Assembly (NCBI RefSeq): GCF_008312835.1
Contig: NZ_VSKS01000018.1
Coordinates: 62,001-126,000, forward strand
Reading direction: 5' to 3'
From: Streptomyces marokkonensis
GTDB lineage: Bacteria > Actinomycetota > Actinomycetes > Streptomycetales > Streptomycetaceae
Length of the DNA: 64,000 nucleotides
Shown: in pieces, positions 29,382 through 37,804 of the stretch
Layout: each line of letters opens with the position of its first letter
Position numbering within the stretch: the first letter of the stretch is position 1
Translations under genes and position numbers: made by a program
Notes under the pieces: generated by a model
Seen by the model: the letters and a program-made list of their open reading frames with translations, nothing else
The model's database searches: none
Told to the model about the DNA's origin: nothing

Positions 29382-29462
29382 GCCGTACGTCCGGGGCGGT
29401 GGGCGCCGTGGTCGTCGGGGATACTGGGAGGCGCTGCAACGCATCAGGGAAAGGCCACAGAC

Positions 29463-30587
29463 GTGACTGAGATCGAGATCGGGCGCGGCAAGCGCGGCCG
29501 CCGGGCGTACGCCTTCGACGACATCGCCGTCGTCCCCAGCCGCCGTACGCGGGACCCGAAGGAGGTCTCGATCGCCTGGCAGATCGACGCCTACCGCTTC
29601 GAGCTGCCGTTCCTGGCCGCTCCCATGGACTCGGTCGTCTCGCCGGCCACGGCGATCCGCATCGGTGAGCTCGGCGGCCTCGGCGTGCTGAACCTCGAGG
29701 GTCTGTGGACGCGCCACGAGGACCCGCAGCCGCTGCTGGACGAGATCGTGGGCCTGCCCGCCGAGGCGGCCACCCGTCGCCTCCAGGAGATCTACGCCGC
29801 TCCCATCAGGGAGGAGCTGATCGGGCAGCGCATCAAGGAGGTGCGCGACTCGGGCGTGGTCACCGCCGCCGCGCTCTCCCCGCAGCGCACCGCCCAGTTC
29901 TCCAAGGCCGTCGTCGACGCGGGTGTGGACATCTTCGTCATCCGCGGTACGACGGTCTCGGCGGAGCACGTCTCCGGCTCGCACGAGCCGCTGAACCTGA
30001 AGCAGTTCATCTACGAGCTCGACGTCCCGGTGATCGTCGGCGGCTGCGCCACCTACACGGCGGCCCTGCACCTCATGCGCACCGGCGCGGCGGGCGTCCT
30101 GGTCGGCTTCGGCGGCGGCGCCGCGCACACCACGCGCAACGTGCTGGGCATCCAGGTGCCGATGGCCACCGCGGTCGCCGACGTGGCCGCCGCCCGCCGG
30201 GACTACATGGACGAGTCCGGCGGCCGGTACGTGCACGTCATCGCGGACGGCGGTGTCGGCTGGTCCGGAGATCTGCCCAAGGCGATCGCCTGCGGCGCGG
30301 ACGCGGTCATGATGGGCTCCCCGCTGGCCCGCGCGACGGACGGTCCGGGCCGGGGCAACCACTGGGGCATGGAGGCCGTCAACGAGGAGCTGCCGCGCGG
30401 GCAGAAGGTCGACCTCGGCACGGTGGGCACGCTGGAGGAGATCCTCACCGGCCCGTCCCACACGCCCGACGGCTCGATGAACCTCTTCGGCGCCCTGCGC
30501 CGCGCGATGGCCACCACCGGCTACAGCGAGCTGAAGGAGTTCCAGCGCGTCGAGGTGACGGTGGCGGACTCGCAGCACCGGCGGTAG
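29463..30587 (+). CDS. guaB3: GuaB3-family IMP dehydrogenase-related protein without catalytic Cys
   Basis: 374-residue paralogue of IMPDH lacking the CBS domains. The barrel motifs are retained (YAFDDIAVVPSRRTRDPKEV, PMDSVVS, VIVGGCATY, HVIADGGVGWSGDLPKAIAC). The catalytic loop equivalent to GPGSICTTR in guaB reads GGGAAHTTR, so His222 replaces the active-site cysteine. Related actinobacterial proteins are annotated as GuaB3. IMPDH or GMP-reductase chemistry through a covalent thioimidate would not be possible here. It starts at GTG 29463 and lies between two terminators, so it is its own unit. Confidence 0.9.
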   Translation: MTEIEIGRGKRGRRAYAFDDIAVVPSRRTRDPKEVSIAWQIDAYRFELPFLAAPMDSVVSPATAIRIGELGGLGVLNLEGLWTRHEDPQPLLDEIVGLPAEAATRRLQEIYAAPIREELIGQRIKEVRDSGVVTAAALSPQRTAQFSKAVVDAGVDIFVIRGTTVSAEHVSGSHEPLNLKQFIYELDVPVIVGGCATYTAALHLMRTGAAGVLVGFGGGAAHTTRNVLGIQVPMATAVADVAAARRDYMDESGGRYVHVIADGGVGWSGDLPKAIACGADAVMMGSPLARATDGPGRGNHWGMEAVNEELPRGQKVDLGTVGTLEEILTGPSHTPDGSMNLFGALRRAMATTGYSELKEFQRVEVTVADSQHRR

Positions 30588-30611
30588 GGCTCGCGGGCTT
30601 CTGTACGGCAC

Positions 30612-30651
30612 GAAAGGGGCCGGTCACCTGGTGAGGTGACCGGCCCCTTTC
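30612..30651 (+). terminator. guaB3 terminator hairpin
   Basis: GAAAGGGGCCGGTCACCT (30612-30629), loop GGTG, AGGTGACCGGCCCCTTTC (30634-30651): a perfect 18-bp stem, 24 bp after the stop. Confidence 0.93.
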
Positions 30652-30877
30652 GCATGTCCGGGGCGCGCGTGGTGCTCAGGGGGCGCGCGGTTGCCTTCGG
30701 GGTAAATCCGTGCCGACGGAGTGAATCCGGTCGGCAACGTCTGTGCCCGGCGACCCAGTTCTCTGGGGCGCCCCCTTCCAAGGAGATCGTTTCGGGACCC
30801 CGGCCCTCGGGGCCCGGCCCGAATTCCAGGCGGACCGCCTACCGGGCTGATGGCGGCATCGTGGAAGGGGGCGCGCC

Positions 30878-30973
30878 ATGGGCCGTCACCGCAAGCCCAC
30901 CGCCTGGGACCGGATCCGTCTGCGGATGGTGAAGTTCCGGAGGAGGTGCATCTTGTGGATTCACGGAAAGTGA
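30878..30973 (+). CDS. Possible 31-residue basic peptide
   Basis: ATG 30878 to TGA, with GGAAGGGGG about 6 bp upstream. The product begins MGRHRKPTAWDRIRLRMVKF and is strongly basic with one Cys and two Trp, unlike random GC-rich frames. It is too short for certainty, and no known family is recognised. Otherwise the 483-bp gap 30652-31134 holds only the terminators described. Confidence 0.3.
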   Translation: MGRHRKPTAWDRIRLRMVKFRRRCILWIHGK

Positions 30974-31023
30974 GCGGCCACCCCCAGGAGAGCTAGGGGT
31001 GGACACTCCGTTCACTTTCAGGG

Positions 31024-31051
31024 GCCTGCCGCAGTACCCGCTGCGGCAGGC
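31024..31051. terminator. Terminator hairpin between the small ORF and the dehydrogenase gene
   Basis: GCCTGCCGCAG (31024-31034), loop TACCCG, CTGCGGCAGGC (31041-31051), then TCCGCCTGTTTTCT on the plus strand. It probably acts in both directions. Confidence 0.75.
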
Positions 31052-31134
31052 TCCGCCTGTTTTCTACCGTACCCGCGCAATGCCCCGCCCACCACCAACC
31101 CCTGTGGCATGGACGGCGCCCGCGCGCCCCCTCC

Positions 31135-32343
31135 TCACAACCGGTGCGCCGCCCCCGTGGGCGTCGCCCCCCGCGTGTCCAGCAGCAGCTGGGCCTTCAC
31201 CGACAGGCCCTGGAGGTCGTAGGTGCGGTGCTGCTGGAGCAGGATCGTCAGGTCGGCCTCCGCGGCTGCCTCGTAGAGGGAGTCCGCGCGGGGGACGGGG
31301 CGGTCGAGGACGTTCCAGGACGGTACGTGCGGGTCGTGGTAGCTGACGGAGGCGCCCAGCTCCATCAGGCGGACCGCGATCTCGTGCGCGGGGCTGCCCT
31401 GCTGGTCGGCCAGGTCGGCCTTGTAGGTGACTCCGAGGAGCAGCACGCGTGCGCCGCGCGCGGACTTGCCGTGCTCGTTGAGGAGCGCGGCGGCGCGCTG
31501 CACGACGTAGCGCGGCATGCGGCTGTTGACCTCCTGGGCCAGTTCCGCCATGCGCAGCGTGCGGCCCGCGTGGGCGGTCAGGTCCTGGGGGACGGCGTGG
31601 CCGCCGACGCCGGGGCCGGGGCGGAAGGCGTGGAAGCCGAACGGTTTGGTCTCCGCGCAGCGCAGGACGTCCCACAGGTCGATGCCCAGGTCGTGGCAGA
31701 GGGCGGCCATCTCGTTGACGAGGGCGATGTTGACGTGCCGGAAGTTGGTCTCCAGGAGCTGCACGGTCTCGGCCTCGCGCGGGCCACGCGCGCGCACCAC
31801 CTTGTCGGTGATCCGGCCGTAGAAGGCGGCGGCCGACTCCGTGCAGGCGGGGGTGAGGCCCCCGATGACCTTCGGGGTGTTGGCGGGGGTGAAGTCGCGG
31901 TTGCCGGGGTCGACGCGGCTGGGGGAGTGGGCGAGGTGGAAGTCGCGCCCCGCGCGCAGACCCGAACCCGACTCGAGCAGGCGCAGCAGGGGTCCCTCCG
32001 TCGTGCCCGGGGGCACGGGGGACTCCAGGATCACCGTGGTGCGCGGGCGCAGTCGCGCGGCGAGGGTGCGGGCGGCCGTCTCGACCTGGCCGAGATCCAG
32101 CCCGCCGTCCGCCCCGCGCGGGGTCGGGGCGCAGATGACGGCGGTGCGCACCCGGCCGAGCTCGGTGGGGTTGGTGGTCGTGCGGAAGCCCTGCGCGAGC
32201 ATGCGGCGCTGTTCGGCGGCGCTGAGGGAGCCCGCCTCGGGGCCGGTCCGGTAACCGATGGTGGGGATACCGGCGGCGACGGCGGCCTGGGCCAGGGGCA
32301 GTCCGTACGGGCCGAGTCCGATGACGGCGAGATCTGCGGGCAT
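31135..32343 (-). CDS. UDP-glucose/UDP-ManNAc dehydrogenase family protein lacking the catalytic Cys
   Basis: 402-residue protein with all three domains of the family. NAD-binding begins IGLGPYGLPLAQAAV, with VICAPTPRG and ESPVPPGTTEG. The central helical domain has LLETNFRHVNIALVNEMAAL. The C-terminal domain has LLLGVTYKADLADQQGSPAH and YHDPHVPSW. The nucleophile motif GGHCxP reads GVGGHAVPQD here, with Ala250 in place of the catalytic cysteine. Oxidation of UDP-sugars to uronates should therefore fail unless the chemistry differs. ATG 32343 was chosen over an ATG 7 codons upstream. It is divergent from glpD. Confidence 0.88.
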   Translation of the reverse strand: MPADLAVIGLGPYGLPLAQAAVAAGIPTIGYRTGPEAGSLSAAEQRRMLAQGFRTTTNPTELGRVRTAVICAPTPRGADGGLDLGQVETAARTLAARLRPRTTVILESPVPPGTTEGPLLRLLESGSGLRAGRDFHLAHSPSRVDPGNRDFTPANTPKVIGGLTPACTESAAAFYGRITDKVVRARGPREAETVQLLETNFRHVNIALVNEMAALCHDLGIDLWDVLRCAETKPFGFHAFRPGPGVGGHAVPQDLTAHAGRTLRMAELAQEVNSRMPRYVVQRAAALLNEHGKSARGARVLLLGVTYKADLADQQGSPAHEIAVRLMELGASVSYHDPHVPSWNVLDRPVPRADSLYEAAAEADLTILLQQHRTYDLQGLSVKAQLLLDTRGATPTGAAHRL

Positions 32344-32616
32344 GGCGTGGGCCGTCCTTCCCAATAACCGGAGTGCGACAGGTACGCAAGCGCTGTGGAC
32401 TGGACAGGCGAGCGCAATGTCAGACTAGGAGTAAATATGACCGATATGCGGGATTGATCGGTTGATTTTCGGTGAGTCGTTCCGCAGGCGTTGTCCACAG
32501 GCTGGGGGCGCGTGTGGCTGAAGTCGGGCAAGCCGGTCAGAATTTGGGCATGAGGGTGGGAGACCGGGCTTCGCCCGACGGGTGCGGCCGATGCGACCGA
32601 TGAGCGGGAGGCAGCG

Positions 32617-34323
32617 GTGAGGACAGCGACACTGGGACCGGCGCAGCGCGTCGAATCACTCGCATCCATGGCGGAGCACGAACTGGACGTGCTGGTGGTG
32701 GGCGGCGGCGTGGTCGGCGCGGGCACGGCCCTCGACGCCGTGACCCGCGGCCTGTCCACAGGCCTGGTCGAGGCGCGGGACTGGGCGTCGGGCACCTCCA
32801 GCCGGTCCAGCAAGCTGATCCACGGCGGCCTGCGCTATCTGGAGATGCTCGACTTCGCGCTCGTCCGGGAGGCGCTCAAGGAGCGCGGCCTGCTGCTGGA
32901 GAAGCTCGCCCCGCACCTCGTGCGGCCGGTGCCCTTCCTGTACCCGTTGCAGCACAAGGGCTGGGAGCGGCTGTACGCCGGAGCGGGGGTCGCGCTCTAC
33001 GACACCATGGCCATGACCCACGGGCACGGACGGGGCCTGCCCGTGCACCGCCACCTGAGCCGCCGTCACGCCCTGCGCGTGGCCCCCTGCTTGAAGAAGG
33101 ACGCGCTGACCGGAGCGCTGCAGTACTACGACGCCCAGATGGACGACGCCCGGTTCGTGGTGAACCTCGTCCGCACGGCCGCGGCGTACGGCGCGAGGAC
33201 CGCCAACCGCGCCCGGGTGACGGGGTTCCTGCGCGAGGGCGAGCGCGTCGTCGGCGCCCGGGTGCGGGACGTGGAGGGCGGCGGCGAGTACGAGGTCCGC
33301 GCCAAGCAGGTCGTCAACGCCACCGGCGTGTGGACCGACGACACGCAGGCGATGGTCGGTGAGCGGGGGCAGTTCCACGTCAGGGCCTCCAAGGGCATCC
33401 ACCTGGTCGTCCCCAAGGACCGCATCCACTCCACGACCGGGCTCATCCTGCGCACCGAGAAGTCCGTCCTGTTCGTCATACCCTGGGGCCGGCACTGGAT
33501 CGTCGGCACCACGGACACCGACTGGGACCTCGACAAGGCCCACCCGGCCGCGTCCAGCGCGGACATCGACTACCTGCTCGAGCGGGTGAACTCGGTGCTC
33601 GCGGTGCCGCTGACGCGGGACGACGTGGAAGGCGTGTACGCCGGCCTTCGGCCGCTGCTCGCCGGCGAGTCCGACGCCACGAGCAAGCTGTCCCGCGAGC
33701 ACACCGTGGCCCATCCCGTGCCGGGGCTGGTCGTGGTGGCGGGCGGCAAGTACACGACGTACCGGGTGATGGCCAAGGACGCGGTGGACGCGGCGGTGCA
33801 CGGACTCGACATGCGCGTCGCCGACTGCGTCACCGAGGACACGCCGCTGGTGGGCGCCGAGGGCTACCACGCCCTGTGGAACGGGCGGGCGCGGACGGCC
33901 GCGCGCACGGGACTGCACCCGGTGCGGGTCGAGCACCTGCTGCAGCGGTACGGCGCGCTGGCGGAGGAGGTCCTGGACCTCATCGCCTCCGATTCCTCGC
34001 TGGGCGAGCCGTTGCAGGCGGCCGACGACTATCTGCGCGCCGAGATCACCTATGCCGCCTCGCACGAAGGGGCCCGGCACCTGGACGACGTGCTGACCCG
34101 GCGCACCCGCATCTCGATCGAGACCTTCGACCGGGGCACGCGCAGCGCACGGGAGGCCGCCGAGCTGATGGCGCCGGTGCTGGGCTGGGACAAGGGCCAG
34201 ATCGAGCGCGAGGTGCAGCACTACGAGAAGCGGGTCGAGGCCGAACGGGAATCGCAGCGGCAGCCCGACGATCTGACGGCGGACGCGGCGCGGCTGGGCG
34301 CACCGGACATCGTGCCGCTGTAG
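32617..34323 (+). CDS. glpD: Glycerol-3-phosphate dehydrogenase (FAD, aerobic)
   Basis: 568-residue flavoenzyme that oxidises sn-glycerol-3-phosphate to dihydroxyacetone phosphate, feeding electrons to menaquinone at the membrane. It has the FAD-binding VLVVGGGVVGAGTALDAVTR (about residues 25-44), SGTSSRSSKLIHGGLRYLE, RVVLNATG-type and GTTDTDWDLD motifs and the C-terminal DAO_C domain. GTG 32617 follows GGGAGGCAGC. No glycerol kinase or facilitator gene is adjacent, so this is a stand-alone copy. The 273-bp upstream gap contains GATTGATCGGTTGATT and a divergent promoter. Confidence 0.94.
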   Translation: MRTATLGPAQRVESLASMAEHELDVLVVGGGVVGAGTALDAVTRGLSTGLVEARDWASGTSSRSSKLIHGGLRYLEMLDFALVREALKERGLLLEKLAPHLVRPVPFLYPLQHKGWERLYAGAGVALYDTMAMTHGHGRGLPVHRHLSRRHALRVAPCLKKDALTGALQYYDAQMDDARFVVNLVRTAAAYGARTANRARVTGFLREGERVVGARVRDVEGGGEYEVRAKQVVNATGVWTDDTQAMVGERGQFHVRASKGIHLVVPKDRIHSTTGLILRTEKSVLFVIPWGRHWIVGTTDTDWDLDKAHPAASSADIDYLLERVNSVLAVPLTRDDVEGVYAGLRPLLAGESDATSKLSREHTVAHPVPGLVVVAGGKYTTYRVMAKDAVDAAVHGLDMRVADCVTEDTPLVGAEGYHALWNGRARTAARTGLHPVRVEHLLQRYGALAEEVLDLIASDSSLGEPLQAADDYLRAEITYAASHEGARHLDDVLTRRTRISIETFDRGTRSAREAAELMAPVLGWDKGQIEREVQHYEKRVEAERESQRQPDDLTADAARLGAPDIVPL

Positions 34324-34354
34324 CCGTCCCGAATCACTCGAACGGGGGGCGGAA

Positions 34355-34380
34355 GCCGGGATCTCCGTTCGGAGCCCGGC
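34355..34380. terminator. Hairpin between the convergent glpD and hydrolase genes
   Basis: GCCGGG-AT-CTCC, loop GTTC, GGAG-CCCGGC (34355-34380): 10 pairs with a 2-base bulge, between two convergent stops. Confidence 0.7.
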
Positions 34381-34384
34381 CGTT

Positions 34385-35428
34385 CTACCTGGTGCGAGGG
34401 CAGAACTCGGCCGCGAGCACCGCGGACTCGAGACCGGGATCCGCCACCGCGTCCGTGTTCACCCGGAGGGTGAGGACACGCCGGCCGTCGACAGTGGCTG
34501 CGGTGCGCACGTAGCTGCCGGCGATGCGCCCGTTGTGCCCCCACACCGTGGTGCCGCACGGAAGCGTCACGGGAAACAGGCCCATGCCGTACGAGCCGTG
34601 TGCGGTGCGGGTGTCGAGCATCTCGCGCAGCCGGCGCGGGGGCAGCAGTTCACCGCCGAGCAGGGCCGAGTAGAAGCGGTCCAGATCGGCGAGCGTGGTC
34701 ACCAGTTCGCCCGCGGCACCGGCCACCCGCGGGTCGAGCCGGGTGACGTCGGTTCCGTCGGCGGCGTAGGAGCGGCCGTGCGGCCGGGGCAGAGAGGTGC
34801 GGGAGCCCGGGAAGGAGGTGCCCGTCAGACCCAGCGGAGTGATGACGCGGCGCTCGGTCTCGTCGGCGTAGGAGCGGCCGGTGACCTGTTCGACGATCAG
34901 GCCGAGCAGGACGTAGTTGGTGTTCGAGTAGGCGAAGCGGCCGCGGTCGGCCGGGGGATGGGTGAGTGCGATGCGTACGGCGTGAAGGGGCGTCACCGGG
35001 AGGGCGCCCCGGGTGTCCGCGGCGAAGTCGGGGAGTCCGCTGGTGTGGGTGAGCAGGGAACGCAGGGTCAGCGCGCGGCCGTGGTTGCCTGCTCCCCGTA
35101 CCAGGCCGGGCAGATGTTCCTCCACGGTGTCGGACAGGGACAGGCGTTCCTCCTCGGCCAGTTGCAGGACGACCGTGGCGACGAACGTCTTCGTGATGCT
35201 GCCGGCGCGGAAGTGGTCGGCACGCTCGATGCCCGGGCCGGCATCGGCGTAGCGGAGGCCGGTTCCCTCCAGGGCCAGCAGGGCCGCTGAGGGAGCGCCA
35301 CCCCGCGTGACCAGCAGCGGAAGGAGCGCGTCCGCGGACGGGGCCGCGGAGGTCGGGGAGGTGGCCGGCGCCAGGGCGAGCAGGGCCAGGGACACGGGAA
35401 CGGCCAGTAGGGTTCGAAGCGGCGGCAT
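34385..35428 (-). CDS. Secreted serine hydrolase, beta-lactamase class C / DD-carboxypeptidase type
   Basis: 347-residue exported enzyme. It has a Sec signal peptide (residues 1-29, ending SAAP). The active-site S77-x-x-K80 (AGSITKTF) is followed by the Tyr motif YSNTNYVLLG and the third box HNGRIAGS, as in the D-Ala-D-Ala carboxypeptidase of Streptomyces R61. It probably trims peptidoglycan peptides; lactam hydrolysis is possible but less likely. It starts at ATG 35428. It is divergent from the first kinase gene. Confidence 0.92.
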   Translation of the reverse strand: MPPLRTLLAVPVSLALLALAPATSPTSAAPSADALLPLLVTRGGAPSAALLALEGTGLRYADAGPGIERADHFRAGSITKTFVATVVLQLAEEERLSLSDTVEEHLPGLVRGAGNHGRALTLRSLLTHTSGLPDFAADTRGALPVTPLHAVRIALTHPPADRGRFAYSNTNYVLLGLIVEQVTGRSYADETERRVITPLGLTGTSFPGSRTSLPRPHGRSYAADGTDVTRLDPRVAGAAGELVTTLADLDRFYSALLGGELLPPRRLREMLDTRTAHGSYGMGLFPVTLPCGTTVWGHNGRIAGSYVRTAATVDGRRVLTLRVNTDAVADPGLESAVLAAEFCPRTR

Positions 35429-35599
35429 CCCGGGTCCTCCCTCGTCGGGGGCCCATCATGCAAGGTGGCGGAACCCGGCCCTCACCCGGGTTCCGCGGGC
35501 GCCGGGCCCGGGGCGCGGCCAGAGGCACCCTGGGCGTCGAGCACTTGTCGGGTGAGGGACAATGAAGGCTCTGATAGGGCGGGTTGCATGAGGGGACGC

Positions 35600-37651
35600 A
35601 TGTCGGAGGCGGAGCGGGCGGGGACATCCCGTCAGGACAAGAGCGCACGTCTCCTCGCCGGGCGGTACCGGCTGGGAGACGTGCTCGGCCGCGGCGGCAT
35701 GGGGACGGTGTGGCGTGCCCAGGACGAGACCCTGGGAAGAACCGTCGCCGTCAAGGAGCTCCGTTTCCCGTCGAGCATCGACGAGGACGAGAAGCGGCGC
35801 CTCATCACGCGAACGCTGCGTGAGGCCAAGGCGATCGCGCGGATCCGCAACACCAGCGCCGTGACCGTCTACGACGTGGTGCAGGAGGACGACCGGCCCT
35901 GGATCGTGATGGAGCTCGTCGAGGGCAAGTCGCTCGCCGAGGCCATCCGGGAGGACGGTCTGCTGGAGCCGCGGCGAGCCGCCGAGGTCGGGCTCGCCGT
36001 CCTCGACGTGCTGCGTTCCGCGCACCGCGAGGGCATCCTGCACCGCGACGTGAAGCCGTCGAACGTGCTGATCGCCGAGGACGGCCGGGTCGTGCTCACC
36101 GACTTCGGCATCGCCCAGGTCGAGGGCGACCCGTCCATCACGTCGACCGGGATGCTGGTCGGCGCTCCCTCCTACATCTCCCCGGAGCGGGCGCGCGGGC
36201 ACAAGCCCGGGCCGGCGGCCGACCTCTGGTCGCTCGGCGGGCTGCTGTACGCGGCGGTGGAGGGCACCCCGCCGTACGACAAGGGCTCCGCGATCGCGAC
36301 GCTCACGGCGGTGATGACCGAACCGCTGGAGGAGCCGAAGAACGCGGGACCGCTCAGGGACGTCATCTACGGGCTGCTCACCAAGGATCCCGCGCAGCGG
36401 CTCGGCGACCGCGACGCCCGGGCCATGCTCAACGCGGTCGTCAACGCGCCCGAGCCCAAGGAGGCCGGCCCGGAGCCGGCGGACGCGACGAAGGTCGTGC
36501 CGCTGCCCGAGCAGCCCGGCGAGCATGACGCCAGGGGCAAGCGCGGCGAGGAGGCCGGCGAGAAGCTGCGGGGCGCGCTGCGTTCCGTGCGGAAGGCCGC
36601 GGTGGCGGCGGGATCGGCCGGTGCAGCGGCGGCGGCCCGCGCCAAGTCCGGCACCGGAAGCGACGCGTCTGCGCCGAGCGCTGCCGCCGACTCCTCGGGG
36701 ACGGCGGCGGGGACGGCGGCAGGGACGTCCGGGGCACAGTCCGGCGCGGCGGCGCCCGCCTCCGCCAAGGGCCCCGCGTCGGCGTCCGGTGCGGGAGCAC
36801 CGGGGAGCGCGCGGCAGGAGCCGGCCTCCGGCGGCCGCAGTTCGGGGTGGCCGGTGATGACGCCGCCGGACCTGCCGGCCCGGCCCGTGCCGCGGGCGTC
36901 GCTCACCGACGTGGTGCCGCGGCGGACGCTGGCCGTCATCGCGGTGGTCGTGGTCCTCGCCGTGCTCGGCACCGTACTGGCTCTGGTGCTCGGCGGTGAC
37001 GACGAGGGCGGCCAAGGGGCCAAGGGCGGCGGCGGCGACCGTACCGTCGCCGGTCGGACCCCCAGCGCGGACCCCAAGAGCGACGAGAGCGACGGCACCC
37101 GCACCGACGGCAGGACGACCGGACCGGCGGAGAAGGAAACGGACTCGGGCCGGGCGACGAAGACCCCGGGCGCGGGGTCCGGCGGATCGGGGGACTCGGC
37201 CGGGAGCGGCGCGGGCGCGTCCGCGAAGGAGACGTACAAGGGGAACCAGGGGTATTCGATCGGACTGCCCGACGGGTGGAAGTTCCAGTCGTCGGGGGCC
37301 GCCGGTGACCGGTTCACCGGGCCCGACGGGCAGAAGCTGCTGATCGGCTGGACGACCACGCCGAAGGACGACCCGGTCGCGGACTGGAAGAACCAGGAGC
37401 GCGCCATGGTGCGCGCTCAGTACAAGCGGATCCGTATCGAGGCGGTGGAATACCGGGGCTGGAACACGGCCGACTGGGAGTTCACCTACGTGGAGGGCGG
37501 CACCACGTACCGGTCCATCGACCGGGGGACCGTCGTCGGCGACCGGCTCGGGTACGGACTGATGTACACGGCCAAGGCCGACAAGTGGGGCAGTGAGCAG
37601 CGCAAGGACACCTGGCGGACGCTGACCGGGACGTTCCGGCCGAAGTCCTGA
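35600..37651 (+). CDS. Transmembrane Ser/Thr protein kinase 1
   Basis: 683-residue PknB-type kinase. The catalytic domain is at residues 23-285 with GRGGMGTV, Lys52, H148RD150VKPSN, D168FG and APE-like SPERA, so it is active by motif. A 150-residue Ala/Ser/Gly-rich juxtamembrane linker leads to one transmembrane helix (about 443-466). An acidic stalk and an extracytoplasmic domain follow (GYSIGLPDGWKFQSSGAAGD ... TGTFRPKS) that recurs in kinases 2, 3 and 5. ATG 35600 follows GAGGGGACGC; ATG 35588 is the alternative. It is the first of five adjacent kinase genes. Confidence 0.92.
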   Translation: MSEAERAGTSRQDKSARLLAGRYRLGDVLGRGGMGTVWRAQDETLGRTVAVKELRFPSSIDEDEKRRLITRTLREAKAIARIRNTSAVTVYDVVQEDDRPWIVMELVEGKSLAEAIREDGLLEPRRAAEVGLAVLDVLRSAHREGILHRDVKPSNVLIAEDGRVVLTDFGIAQVEGDPSITSTGMLVGAPSYISPERARGHKPGPAADLWSLGGLLYAAVEGTPPYDKGSAIATLTAVMTEPLEEPKNAGPLRDVIYGLLTKDPAQRLGDRDARAMLNAVVNAPEPKEAGPEPADATKVVPLPEQPGEHDARGKRGEEAGEKLRGALRSVRKAAVAAGSAGAAAAARAKSGTGSDASAPSAAADSSGTAAGTAAGTSGAQSGAAAPASAKGPASASGAGAPGSARQEPASGGRSSGWPVMTPPDLPARPVPRASLTDVVPRRTLAVIAVVVVLAVLGTVLALVLGGDDEGGQGAKGGGGDRTVAGRTPSADPKSDESDGTRTDGRTTGPAEKETDSGRATKTPGAGSGGSGDSAGSGAGASAKETYKGNQGYSIGLPDGWKFQSSGAAGDRFTGPDGQKLLIGWTTTPKDDPVADWKNQERAMVRAQYKRIRIEAVEYRGWNTADWEFTYVEGGTTYRSIDRGTVVGDRLGYGLMYTAKADKWGSEQRKDTWRTLTGTFRPKS

Positions 37652-37804
37652 GCATGAGCGGTTCCCGGAATGGGGAGTCAGATGTGGCATCCCCTCTCTG
37701 CGGGTTGCCTCCGGCACGTATCGTGAATGCTTGCGGACCGTACGCAGCCGGAACGGCCTGCTGCGCGAACGGAACTGACCGACCGTAGTGCCGGGGGAGG
37801 CAAC

